DNA of 64,000 nt from Thermomonas carbonis (lineage in GTDB: Bacteria > Pseudomonadota > Gammaproteobacteria > Xanthomonadales > Xanthomonadaceae). The stretch spans positions 1,832,001-1,896,000 of the forward strand of contig NZ_CP060719.1 of assembly GCF_014396975.1 (NCBI RefSeq), read 5' to 3'. The position numbers and the translations under genes were made by a program. Positions 1 to 8,566 of the stretch are shown piece after piece. The notes under the pieces are model-generated. The model saw nothing but the letters and a program-made list of their open reading frames with translations, had not been told where the DNA came from and did not search any database. Position 1 is the first letter of the stretch. Every line of letters begins with the position of its first letter.

Positions 1-51
1 TTTACGGGTGTAGATGGCGCAGCGAACGGCACCTCCATCGCCTTTTTGCAT
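1..51 (-). CDS. Serine recombinase N-terminus (partial)
   Basis: Only the first 17 codons are inside the window. They read M-Q-K-G-D-G-G-A-V-R-C-A-I-Y-T-R-K, and the VRCAIYTRK stretch is the characteristic first beta strand of large serine site-specific recombinases (resolvase N-terminal domain). The catalytic Ser lies beyond the window edge. The ATG overlaps the stop of the upstream DUF2924 gene (TGATG), a translationally coupled order that is common for DUF2924-recombinase pairs of integrated elements. The gene runs off the left edge, so its length and integrity are unknown. Confidence 0.75.
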   Translation of the reverse strand, partial: MQKGDGGAVRCAIYTRK

Positions 52-520
52 CAGGTGGCCGCCTTCGCAGAGGCCACCTTTTTCAACCCAAAGAACACTG
101 GCCCAGACCAGGGGGTTCCCGTGATTTCCCGGGCAATGACCGAAAGGCTGCCGTAGGTCTTGCCCTCGTAGACAAAACCCGGGTCCGCGACGGTCACGGT
201 GTACGTCTTGCCCTGCCAAGCGCGCAGGAGACGAGTACCGGGTTTCAGCCGGCGCATGGGGCGGGGACGGCCTGTGGGCCCTGACCCCGGCGCTTGGGGA
301 GCAGCGTCGCGAGATAGGCCTCCACTGGCGCCGATAGGCCGCCGTGCGCGACTTCCTGGGCATGAAAGCGAAGCAGTAACGCGGCCACCGGGCGGCGCAT
401 CTTGGGAGAGAGGGGGCGGTTGAAGGCGGCCTGCCAAGCCGCCGCCAGCTCGGGGCGGCTAGCAAGGGGTGAGGCCGGTGATTCTTGGGGCTTGTGTACG
501 TGTGTTCGGCTGGTTGGCAT
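51..520 (-). pseudogene. DUF2924 protein, split by a -1 frameshift
   Basis: DUF2924 proteins accompany serine recombinases in integrated elements; their role is unknown. The N-terminal half (start ATG at 520, with AAGGAG seven bases upstream) contains the typical ELAAAWQAAFNRPLSP and AHGGLS motifs and stops at 245. The C-terminal half continues in the next frame with GTRLLRAW, GKTYGSLSVIAREITG and WSGPVFFGLK, the DUF2924 hallmark. Adding one G to the GGGG run at 258-261 (one C on the coding strand) joins both halves into a single protein of about 156 residues. Either the gene is decaying or the base is a sequencing omission. It is coupled by TGATG to the recombinase downstream. Confidence 0.8.
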
Positions 521-591
521 GGCGATCTCCTTTCCACCATGCACGCTCTGGTCGGGCATAGAGTCAAGTCAAAAAAGAGACCAGCGCCAGC

Positions 592-1068
592 TTAGAGACC
601 AAAGATCTCTTGAGCCCGATTTGACAGCAGAAAATGGTCGAACTCGTGCAGGTGAGACGGCAGCTTGTCCTTCCGAGGGGCGGGGCGGGGGTCGGTACGC
701 ATGTAGAAGTGGACTCGGCCACTCGATCTTTGCTGCGCATGCGAGAGAAGCTCGCCATGGGTCAGCAGCCAGACCATTTCGGTAGATAAATCCACCAATG
801 CGACCAGTTGGGCAGGCGAGGCCTCCGGAACCCACCAGTCCAAAGCAAGTTTGCCGCGACCCCCTCCGGGCTTCGCCTTGAGATTCGCTTTGACCTGGAT
901 GGTGAGGGCAGTCTGCAGCTTAGGTGCGTACACGACCAGGTCGATACCGGTGTCCGTGCTCATCGGTGCGGACTCGATGCCCAGCAACAAGAGCCGGTAT
1001 TGCACGAGCAGCTCGCCACACTTGCCGATCTGGGCGGGCTTGAGCGACGTCGGAATCGAAGTTGGCAT
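592..1068 (-). CDS. Hypothetical protein, PD-(D/E)XK-like nuclease fold
   Basis: 158 residues. An N-terminal helix with a Glu (GELLVQYRLLLLGI) is followed by GIDLVVY and TIQVKAN, the arrangement E...D-x(n)-(Q/E)-x-K seen in PD-(D/E)XK nuclease-like proteins of the DUF4365/Holliday-junction-resolvase type. The rest is not recognised. It is transcribed away from the XRE regulator at 1149 across a short region with a palindrome and direct repeats, so both may be controlled by that regulator. The nuclease call is motif reading only; it could also be a non-catalytic member of the fold. Confidence 0.5.
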   Translation of the reverse strand: MPTSIPTSLKPAQIGKCGELLVQYRLLLLGIESAPMSTDTGIDLVVYAPKLQTALTIQVKANLKAKPGGGRGKLALDWWVPEASPAQLVALVDLSTEMVWLLTHGELLSHAQQRSSGRVHFYMRTDPRPAPRKDKLPSHLHEFDHFLLSNRAQEIFGL

Positions 1069-1080
1069 CGTGGCGAACAG

Positions 1081-1112
1081 TATCCTAAATTGGGATAAAC
1101 CCGGGTTGGGAT
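1081..1112. promoter_or_regulatory. Probable XRE operator region
   Basis: Between two divergent genes sits an imperfect 17-bp palindrome at 1081-1097 (TATCC, seven bases, GGATA; 14 of 17 positions symmetric). TTGGGAT occurs twice as a direct repeat at 1090-1096 and 1106-1112, 16 bp apart, which is about one and a half helical turns. This would fit binding of the XRE protein encoded at 1149-1394. No binding data; inference from position and symmetry. Confidence 0.4.
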
Positions 1113-1148
1113 TACTAGGTAGGTCGGTTCCCGCTCCGGCCTACCACC

Positions 1149-1394
1149 TTGAAGTCGATCTACCAGGATGCTTACCAGAGCTTGTTGACACTCTTGGTCG
1201 AGGCCCGAAACACCAGTGGCCTCACCCAGCAGCAGGTCGCCGACAAGCTAGGGCGGCCCCAATCTTTCATTTCTAAGATCGAGAACGGGGATCGCCGACT
1301 TGATGTCATCGAGTTCTTGGAAATCTGCCGCCTGCTCGACACCGATCCACATGCTCTCCTGAAGCGCATCGACGGGACACGTAAACGCCGGTGA
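1149..1394 (+). CDS. XRE-family transcriptional regulator
   Basis: 81 residues, essentially one Cro/CI-type helix-turn-helix domain: SGLTQQQVADKLGRPQSFISKIENGDRRLDVIEFLEIC covers helices 2 to 5, with the S-F-I-S-K-I-E-N recognition helix typical of the family. The assigned start is TTG; no ATG is available in frame upstream of the HTH. Small single-domain XRE proteins of this kind are phage-type repressors or autoregulators. It is divergent from the nuclease-like gene at 592-1068 and has a palindrome immediately upstream, suggesting autoregulation. Confidence 0.75.
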   Translation: MKSIYQDAYQSLLTLLVEARNTSGLTQQQVADKLGRPQSFISKIENGDRRLDVIEFLEICRLLDTDPHALLKRIDGTRKRR

Positions 1395-1471
1395 CCTAGG
1401 TGCAATGCACGCTCTAACGGCGCGCACAGTCAAGACCTGGTAGCAGTGGTTTTCTAGCGGGGAATTTCGCG

Positions 1472-1710
1472 TTGCGGAAGGCGCGTTTTGACGCTCGAAG
1501 GCGGCGCAAGCTTGTGTCTGCGTGGATGCGGAAGGCTCGCCTAACCTCTTCTGGTAATGCCAGTCACTACAAGTTTCATCGCGATGGGCACACGGTCAAA
1601 CTAAATACCCAGATTTATGCCCCCGGCCAGAGCGATCTGAGGGGGTGGGGAAAAGGACCTCGCTGCCTAGAGTGGTCATTGACGTCAATCGCGTGGAAAT
1701 GTACATTTAA
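1472..1710 (+). pseudogene. Small hypothetical protein, probable -1 frameshift
   Basis: A basic reading frame begins at TTG 1472 (RKARFDARRRRKLVSAW...SHYKFHRDGHTVKLNTQIYAPGQ). As it stands, it ends at 1717 in an unnatural tail. Restoring one G in the GGGGG run at 1641-1645 gives a more protein-like end (LPRVVIDVNRVEMYI) with a stop at 1708-1710, three bases before the next gene's ATG. No family is recognised. The coding call rests on spacing and on the repaired tail; it may be spurious. Confidence 0.35.
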
Positions 1711-1713
1711 ACG

Positions 1714-2297
1714 ATGAAGGATCCATTCAAAACTCGTCCACTCTCATTCGGGCAGGTCGTGTATGCGATCTCGGGTTCAGCGCAGCCAAGCCCCGTCCTG
1801 ATTGATCGACTGCGTTACCTAAGCCGGTTGGGCATTCCCTTTGCGCCTGAGGAAGCCACTGGAAGCGGGAATCGACGGGGCTACACATTCGATCATTTGT
1901 TTGAATGTGGTGTAGCGATCGTTGCCTGGGACTTCGTGAAACCAAGGGACCTCCAGCAGATCGTCGCGAATCATCGAACAGCGCTGCGCAAAGTGGGGCG
2001 CGATACGTTGTCGCTGATCGGGCCCGAGTGGGGGCGTTCGTGGTCAATCCCGAGCCGGACCGTATGCCTGGCGATGATCGCCGTATCGTCCTGACAGATC
2101 GGCATGATCCAGAACCATGCACGTTCTATCTGCTGGAAGGCGCTGACCGAAAGCCTGGAAGATCTACCGTGCATGCCCTTCATCGACTTCCGCATACAGC
2201 AAGAATCACGGGGCGTCACATTGCGCTCAAGTCGCTCGTCGCGACGCTCGTATTTCGGGGCATGGAGGCGCCGGAGACAAAACCCGGGCGCCAGTAA
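1714..2297 (+). pseudogene. MerR-like DNA-binding protein, -1 frameshift
   Basis: The N-terminal part (about 108 residues) contains RLRYLSRLGIPFAPEEATGSGNRR with YTFDHL following, resembling the winged-helix start of MerR-type regulators (a G-S-G-x-R-x-Y signature). The frame stops at 2094 with a poor tail. Adding one G to GGGGG at 2030-2034 continues the protein as EWGAFVVNPEPDR... and on to LLEG, KSLVATLVFRG and a natural end at 2297, giving about 194 residues. The MerR relation is weak. It lies directly upstream of the methylase-terminase operon and may control it. Confidence 0.5.
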
Positions 2298-2341
2298 TAT
2301 TGGGCCATATAAATGTAAAACGACATACGAAGGAGACGCAC

Positions 2342-3664
2342 ATGGCTAGTCAGTCCTTGAACATTGAACAACGCAGCATCGATAGCTTCACCCCTTGGGC
2401 AGGCAACCCACGGAGCCACTCAGACAAGCAGCTCGCCCAGCTCGCGAAGAGCATCCAGACCTTTGGGTTCAATTGTCCGGTACTTATCGACGCAAACAAC
2501 AATGTCATCGCCGGTCACGGCCGGCTCCTGGCGGCGCGCCAGCTAGGGTGGACGCAAGTGCCCGCCATTGCTCTGGAACACCTAACGCCCCAGCAAGTGC
2601 AGGCCTACAGGATTGCGGACAACCGGCTCACCGACCTCTCTGAGTGGGACGACGCTCTGCTGGCAGGTGAATTGAAAGCCCTGCATGAGGCCGATCTCGA
2701 CTTTGACCTCACCGCGATCGGCTTCGAGCTGCCGGAGATTGATCTGCGTATCCAGAGCTTGTCGCTGGATGGGACGGAGGCGCCTACGCCGCCGACGCCC
2801 TCCCATGGCGAGACAGTCACTCAGCTGGGCGATCTTTGGTTGCTGGGAAAGCACCGCATGGTTTGTGGCAACGCGTTGGATGCAGCGGCCTACGCCGTGC
2901 TCTTGGCTGGGGAGCGAGCAGATCTGGTCATCTCAGATCTACCATTCAACCGCTCGGTGACTCGCGACCTGAGCCACAACGGCAAGGTCCAGCACGACGA
3001 ATTCCCGATGGCTAGTGGCGAGATGACATCAGCCGAATTCACGAGTTTTCTGGCGCAAACCTTCGGCCAGGTGCAGGCGCATTTGGTGGATGGCGCTTTG
3101 GTCTATGCATTCATGGACTGGCGTGGAATGACCGAGATCCTGACCGCCGGCCAAGCGCTTGCGTGGGAGCTGAAGAACCTGGTGGTCTGGAACAAGGGCG
3201 TTGGCGGGATGGGCTCGTTCTATCGCAGCCAGCACGAGCTGATCTTTCTCCTCAAGGCCGGCCGAGGTAAGCACACCAACAATGTCCAGTTGGGCCGGTT
3301 CGGCCGCAACCGGACCAATGTTTGGGACTACCCAGGATCGAATGCGTTCTCGCGTCAGGGTGCGGAAGGCGAACTGCTCAAACTGCATCCCACGATCAAG
3401 CCCTTGGAATTGATCGCCGATGCCATCCTGGACGCCTCTGAGCGAGATGGCGTGGTGCTGGATCCCTTCGTGGGGAGCGGCACCGCGCTCCTGGCGTGTG
3501 AAAAGACGGGGCGTCGGGGGCGCGCCATTGAGCTGGACCCGCGCTATGTGGACCTCACCGTCCTGCGCTGGGAACACATGACTGGCCAGAAAGCCGTCCA
3601 TGCCGAGACGGGTTTGAGCCGGGATGCACTGCGCGACTCGCGTGCCGAAGGAGGTGCGTCGTGA
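2342..3664 (+). CDS. ParB-domain DNA modification methylase
   Basis: About 440 residues. Residues 9-95 form a ParB/sulfiredoxin-like nuclease domain (NPRSHSDKQLAQL, VIAGHGRLLAARQLG). The rest is an N6-adenine/N4-cytosine methyltransferase: the catalytic motif reads SDLPFN (about 198-203, a DPPY variant), and the AdoMet-binding motif is DPFVGSGTALL (about 374-384). The start at 2342 is chosen because AAGGAG lies six bases upstream at 2330-2335; an in-frame ATG 42 bases earlier has no such site. The gene overlaps DUF5681 (GTGA), which overlaps terminase (ATGA), a conserved three-gene order of integrated phage-like elements. The target sequence cannot be read from the protein. Confidence 0.88.
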   Translation: MASQSLNIEQRSIDSFTPWAGNPRSHSDKQLAQLAKSIQTFGFNCPVLIDANNNVIAGHGRLLAARQLGWTQVPAIALEHLTPQQVQAYRIADNRLTDLSEWDDALLAGELKALHEADLDFDLTAIGFELPEIDLRIQSLSLDGTEAPTPPTPSHGETVTQLGDLWLLGKHRMVCGNALDAAAYAVLLAGERADLVISDLPFNRSVTRDLSHNGKVQHDEFPMASGEMTSAEFTSFLAQTFGQVQAHLVDGALVYAFMDWRGMTEILTAGQALAWELKNLVVWNKGVGGMGSFYRSQHELIFLLKAGRGKHTNNVQLGRFGRNRTNVWDYPGSNAFSRQGAEGELLKLHPTIKPLELIADAILDASERDGVVLDPFVGSGTALLACEKTGRRGRAIELDPRYVDLTVLRWEHMTGQKAVHAETGLSRDALRDSRAEGGAS

Positions 3665-4026
3665 CGGACTACGACGTTGGCTACCGGAAGCCACCGAAGT
3701 CGAGCCAGTTCCAGAAGGGGCGGTCCGGCAATCCCAAGGGCCGCCCAAAGGGGACGCTCAACTTGGCTACGGCATTCAATCGTGCGCTCAGCGAGAAGAT
3801 CGAAGTCGTTGAAAACGGTCGTAAGCGCAAGATGACGAAGCTGGAGGTGGCGGTCACCGCGATGGTGAATCGTGCCGTCAAAGGCGACGCCAAAGCGATG
3901 CAGCAGATGCTTGTCTTGTCTCCGCTCGTGGGGCTGGAAAGCGCGCCTGCCGGTCAACTTCCCGAGACCGATGCCATGGTGTTGAAGGGCCTGCTGGAGT
4001 CTTTGCACGCAGGAGAGCTGCCATGA
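3661..4026 (+). CDS. DUF5681 domain protein
   Basis: 121 residues. The N-terminal motif FQKGRSGNPKGRPKG is diagnostic of DUF5681, a small basic domain usually encoded just before phage terminase large subunits, where it is suspected to act as a terminase small subunit or DNA-binding adaptor (not demonstrated). Start GTG overlaps the methylase stop, and its own stop overlaps the terminase ATG, so the three are almost certainly translated from one message. Confidence 0.88.
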   Translation: MTDYDVGYRKPPKSSQFQKGRSGNPKGRPKGTLNLATAFNRALSEKIEVVENGRKRKMTKLEVAVTAMVNRAVKGDAKAMQQMLVLSPLVGLESAPAGQLPETDAMVLKGLLESLHAGELP

Positions 4027-5438
4027 CAATCTCAGTAGAGCAGTACAACGCATTGCTACGTCAGGATCTTGGGCTCTTCATTCGGCGTACCTTTGCGCAC
4101 CTCGATCCGCAGACAACGTATGCGCACAACTGGCATATCGATCTATTGGCAGATCGACTTATGCAAGTAGCCGACGGCAAGATCAAGCGCTTGATCATCA
4201 ACGTGCCGCCTCGAAGCCTGAAGTCGATCATGGCCTCGATTGCGTTTCCCGCCTGGCTGCTCGGTCGAGAGCCAACGAAGCGGGTCATCTGCGCAAGCTA
4301 CGGGCAGGATCTGGCCACAAAGCTGGGGCGAGATTGCCACGCGGTCATTAGCTCGGATTGGTATAAAACCGCGTTCCCGACGCGCCTCATGACCAGTCGC
4401 AGCCCCATCGCAGATTTCGAAACCCTGCAGCGAGGAGGGCGCTTGGCAACCTCAGTCGGTGGCGTGCTGACAGGGCGTGGCGGTGAAGTTCTGATCATTG
4501 ATGATCCGGTCAAACCGGATGAGGCGATGTCCGACAGTCAGCGCAAAGTCGCCAACGAGTGGTTTGACAACACCCTGTACAGCCGCCTCAACAACAAAAC
4601 CACCGGTGCAATCATCATCATCATGCAGCGGCTGCATCTCGACGATCTGGTCGGGCACGTCTTAGAGAAAGAAGGCTGGGAGGTCGTCAGTCTGCCCGCG
4701 ATTGCGATCGAAGATGAGACATGGAAGTACCAAGTACTGACCAAACCCCGGGTGTACGTGCGTGCGGCGGGCGAGGCACTGCATCCGAACCATGAGACGC
4801 CCGAGGCACTCGCGGCGCTCAGAAGCACGCTCGGTGAGTATGCGTTCTCCGCACAGTATCAACAGAGCCCTGTGCCTATGGGGGGCGGTTTTATCAAGGA
4901 GGCGTGGTTGCAGCGCTATACAGACAAGACGAAGCCGAAGTCCTTTGAATACATCATGCAGAGCTGGGACACGGCCAACAAGGCGTCTGAGGTCGCGGAC
5001 TACAGCGTCTGTACGACGTGGGGTATCAAGGACAAGAAGATGTATTTGCTCGAAGTGATTCGCGAGCGTCTTGAATACCCAGAGCTCAAAAAACTGGTGC
5101 TCTTGAACCGGGACAAGTGGGATGCGAGGCACGTACTGATTGAAGACAAGGCATCAGGCGTGCAGTTGATTCAAGAACTCCAGCGAACAAGCTACAAGAT
5201 CATAGGCATCAAGTGCGCCGGTGAGAAAGCGATGCGGGTGCTGGAGCAGACACCTGCGATTGAAGCGGGCAAAGTTTTGTTCCCGGAAGCAGCCCCTTGG
5301 CTCAATGGCTTCTTGAACGAGGTGCTGACGTTTCCGTTCGGGAAATATGACGATCAAGTGGATTCAATGGCGCAGGCGATCAAGTGGATCGAGACCCATA
5401 TTGAGTACGCCACACGCATTGATGTGAGGTGGCCGTAG
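4023..5438 (+). CDS. Phage terminase large subunit
   Basis: 471 residues, full length. The ATPase domain has a Walker A-like NVPPRSLKS (about 60-68) and Walker B VLIIDDP (about 156-162). The C-terminal RNase H-like nuclease domain shows SWDTA (about 314-318), EDKASG and a late acidic DDQVDS (about 443). This motor-nuclease normally packages phage DNA. No portal, capsid or tail gene follows; the next gene is on the other strand. It therefore belongs to a degenerate prophage, a satellite, or an element that uses terminase for something else. Overlaps DUF5681 by ATGA. Confidence 0.92.
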   Translation: MTISVEQYNALLRQDLGLFIRRTFAHLDPQTTYAHNWHIDLLADRLMQVADGKIKRLIINVPPRSLKSIMASIAFPAWLLGREPTKRVICASYGQDLATKLGRDCHAVISSDWYKTAFPTRLMTSRSPIADFETLQRGGRLATSVGGVLTGRGGEVLIIDDPVKPDEAMSDSQRKVANEWFDNTLYSRLNNKTTGAIIIIMQRLHLDDLVGHVLEKEGWEVVSLPAIAIEDETWKYQVLTKPRVYVRAAGEALHPNHETPEALAALRSTLGEYAFSAQYQQSPVPMGGGFIKEAWLQRYTDKTKPKSFEYIMQSWDTANKASEVADYSVCTTWGIKDKKMYLLEVIRERLEYPELKKLVLLNRDKWDARHVLIEDKASGVQLIQELQRTSYKIIGIKCAGEKAMRVLEQTPAIEAGKVLFPEAAPWLNGFLNEVLTFPFGKYDDQVDSMAQAIKWIETHIEYATRIDVRWP

Positions 5439-5523
5439 CGGTACTGATAGCCAGGGGCTTCGGCAAGTGAAAATCAATGCTACGTGCCCAAGGTCGTGAA
5501 GCGGTCTCGGCTTGAACGAAGTG

Positions 5524-6198
5524 TTAGAGCGCGGGAAAAAGCATGTCGAATAGCTGCTGCCAGTTGAGAGGACCTTGGAACTGGCTCACGCGTACATTGC
5601 GGTAGTTCTCGCGGATTTTTCGTGTTCCGTCAGGTGCTCGTCTCCCAGGAGACTTCGAGACGACGAAACTAGCGATATCTGGCATGGGTTCGATGGGAGT
5701 CGTGCCGCCGTAGAAGCGGAAGCTTGATAGCGAAAGATCATTGAGACCATGCGACATAAGGACGACGCATGCTCCTGGGAGCAAAGCAAATGGAGCGCGG
5801 ACGGAGACATGCGAGGGTGTCTTCTCGGCATGAGCTTGCTTGAGTTGAACGTAGCGGAGTTGGTTCTCGCACGCCAGGATGATGTCAAAACCTGCGTCGT
5901 CAACCTCCGAATTGAAAACCTGAAGCGAGCGCTCGGGATCTCGTTGCCAGAGCAAAGATGAAAGGCCCGCAACCAAGGCGTGACAGAGCACGTTTTCAAC
6001 GTAGCTTGATCGCTCCGCTAGCGCCTTAATTCGTACATCGCGCGAGACATCATTCATTCGGTCTAAAACCTGAATCAAGCGGGACCGGTTTGCGGCCTTG
6101 GGCAGGTGAAAATTTATAGCACTTGCATGAGGCCGCGAAGCGATGGCGCAAGAGATCAAATGAGTGGGGACGCATGTGGAGTATGCGACATCACTCAA
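5524..6198 (-). CDS. Hypothetical protein with nuclease-like core
   Basis: Up to 224 residues; an internal ATG at 6057 would give a shorter 177-residue form. The centre reads EVDDAGFDIILACENQ followed by YVQLKQ, the acidic-strand plus (Q/E)-x-K pattern of PD-(D/E)XK proteins, with the remainder unassigned (LPGACVVLMSHGLNDL, FRFYGG). It sits 52 bases downstream of the HEPN gene on the same strand, so the two are probably one unit; HEPN RNases are often paired with a second effector or antidote. Function not established. Confidence 0.55.
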   Translation of the reverse strand: MSDVAYSTCVPTHLISCAIASRPHASAINFHLPKAANRSRLIQVLDRMNDVSRDVRIKALAERSSYVENVLCHALVAGLSSLLWQRDPERSLQVFNSEVDDAGFDIILACENQLRYVQLKQAHAEKTPSHVSVRAPFALLPGACVVLMSHGLNDLSLSSFRFYGGTTPIEPMPDIASFVVSKSPGRRAPDGTRKIRENYRNVRVSQFQGPLNWQQLFDMLFPAL

Positions 6199-6250
6199 TG
6201 TTCGCTGGGTGTATTGAGGCTGGAGACGTGTTTCGAAAGCTTTAGGGCTG

Positions 6251-6798
6251 TTACAGCTTCGCAGTTATGAAAGCATCAGTAGCGCCGACAAGATCTCGGA
6301 TAAAGCGGATGTGCTTTCGCAAGTCTTCGCGAGTTACTGCGTGCGGGGTCGGTTGCCCAGCGATAGGGCGCCAGGAGCGGTGCGCAATGTCTCCTCGCTT
6401 TCGGGCAAGTTTATTGAGCTCGCTTCGTGCTCGGACAGGATCGTAGTGGTTCCAGACCCAGCCTTCCGTGATGTCGATGCAAAGTACTTGTCGAAGATTG
6501 CCCGGATGCGGTCGGTGCTAGGCGTGTGGAAAAACTTAAGATCATTCTCTAAGGATGACTTATAGAACTTGGATAGACGGCTTGCGTCTGACCCGAGACC
6601 CGCCACTGCGTTGGCAGCCTCGACAACTCGATCTTCGACGTAGGTCTCTAGCGCTGCGAGCGCCATGACTAGGCTTGCGCGCTTGAGAACCTCGGCGTCA
6701 GGCCGCGGGGGCTGGCTGTTGATTGAGTCAAAGTGAGCCAGCAGGTCAACGGCGTCCTGAATGGCATGCTCGAATGATTCTAAGGCGGTTGAATTCAT
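6251..6798 (-). pseudogene. RiboL-PSP HEPN RNase, -1 frameshift
   Basis: The first 110 residues (start ATG 6798) match RiboL-PSP HEPN proteins: LVMALAALETYVEDRVVEA, then FYKSSLENDLKFFHTPSTDRI and FDKYF. The frame then derails and stops at 6334. Restoring one base at about 6480 gives FGIDITEGWVW and the missing C-terminus with ARKRGDIAHRS, which contains the R-x4-H HEPN ribonuclease motif, ending at 6251 (about 182 residues). Intact members cleave RNA in abortive-infection or toxin systems. As written, the protein lacks its catalytic motif, so it is either dead or a sequencing artefact. Confidence 0.75.
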
Positions 6799-6904
6799 AC
6801 GCAATCTCAAACATCTCAAGGATCTCTGACCTTCGCTTGTGACGAACAGCCCGAGGGATTAGACGGAGTGAAGAGCAAACGTCTCCCGATATCAATAGTG
6901 TGCG

Positions 6905-8496
6905 TCAGGGCGCCCGCACCGTGTGGTGCGCCAGGATTCCACGCAGCCACTCTTCGGACTCAGGATATTGCTCGGCCGGAAGGACAAACTCTTGCCCTTT
7001 GGCGACGCTCTGGAGCTCACAATTGTCGGCCCCAATGACCACCGATCTAGGCGCTGATGATAGGAAAGTGCTTGACGATTCGTTGTGGGATAGAACCATC
7101 GGGGCAGCTGCCAGGCGCTGCGAGATTTGCCGGGGGCGGTTAATCGCAGTGGGTCCCGCAGATGAGGAAAGAGACCGCCACCTGAGATCTGAGGCACAAA
7201 GCGTGAGCGCTCGCTGGCGATATAGAGAGTGTTAGCTCTGTGGGTGTAGTGCGCGGGGCTAGCAACGTGCGGGTGATTCCCAATCCAGGGGTACTGGTGC
7301 ATGGCGCGGTCACGATCAATGACTACCGCTAGAACGTCCCCGACCTCTAGCCATCCAAACAGCACATGGAGGTGAGGGGCATTTCGAGCGTACCGCCACT
7401 GTCCCTGCACATTTTCGACTTGTCGAAACCACCCAAAGAACAAGAACACGTCACCGACGCCGACCTTCTGTGACGCAAGATGGCTCTGTGCTGCGCCCGT
7501 CTGCCCGAGCGAGGGGCGCCAGCCCGGTAGTTGGAGATCAGGCCGGCGATTCAAATCTGGGTCGAGATGAATGGTGGTCGCCAGTGAATGTCGCCCTTGG
7601 CTTAGATCAGAGATCAGCGCGCCCAGGTCAACTCCATCTACCGCAAGATCCTGCATGCGAAAGACGTCATGCGATGAGGGAATGGGTAGGGGAAGCAGTC
7701 GTCCATCAGGAAGAATGGGGCTCGGCATCCCACCGTACTGGCTGTCAAAGCCCTTCCTTGAAAAGATGATCCGGCCATCAAAGCCGGATGACTCCGCCGG
7801 GTGCAAGTGAGTAGGCGACCTACGCTGGGGTGAACAGGAAGGCATGGGTCGATCGACCTTTGCCTTTTGGTGTTTGGCACTCGTCGAACCAGGCTCCGCC
7901 ACGGAAACGGCAGGAGCGATGACTTTCGCATCAATGGGCATGCCATGACGACCCGTTGGCCAGCTGCGCAACCAGCCAACTAGCTTGCGGACATCGTCCT
8001 TTTTTCGGTTGACGTGAATGGCATGCCCTTGAGTGGTATGCACAAGGTGCAGGAGTTCATTAGGAAGCGGAACGCTGTTGGCACCGAAGTACCAAAACCG
8101 TTCGCTTAGTAGTACATATCGACCACTAATGTCCCTTTGGGCATTGTCGGGTGTGTGAACAACGTTAGGTACCTGCTGCAAGCCGCCATAAGGATCAGGC
8201 TTGTAGATGTTGTCGGGTGGTGAGGCATGTCCAGGTTTGCGTGCGGCGAACCGCGGATCTTCCCAGTACTCGCTCAAGGTGAGACGCTCAGAGACCTGCA
8301 TTGCGTATAGGACCTCGCCGGGGTGCTTGGACCGGAAGCCCACGATCCAATCTCCCACCTGCGCACTGGCGCGGATCTTGGGTTTACAGATCGCAAGCGA
8401 GCACAAGCCGTCGTAAGGTCGAGGCGCAGTCCCACCGTCATAGGCCACCACATAGCGATAGATTCGTGTATCTGGCGAGGCAGACTCAGGAGCCAT
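6905..8496 (-). pseudogene. Nmad2-Nmad3 nucleotide-modification protein(s), frameshifted
   Basis: The start ATG at 8496 opens an Nmad2 domain (YRYVVAYDGGTAPRPYDG, LAICKP, VGDWIVGF). After a linker comes an Nmad3 domain (IIFSRKGFDSQYGG, PSPILPDGR, HLDPDL, GQTGAAQSHL, GDVFLFFGWFR). These domains are predicted to act on modified DNA bases in phage-conflict loci; no biochemistry is known to me. The extreme C-terminus (VAKGQEFVLPAEQYPESEEW) is in another frame and is rejoined by one base at 7030-7033. At the domain junction one extra base at 7773-7776 would create ATG-GCC-CGG (MARIIFSRKG), so these may originally be two overlapping genes rather than a fusion. Confidence 0.72.
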
Positions 8497-8566
8497 TTCT
8501 ATTTCCAACCCAGAATGGGGCTGCACGTGAATGAGATACCAGGAAAGAAGGTGTAGACAGGGTCTG

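Noticed and set aside
2104..2349. A frame at 2104-2349 as a separate gene before the methylase.
   Set aside because: It overlaps the repaired MerR-like reading frame and the methylase start, and its sequence has no protein-like features.
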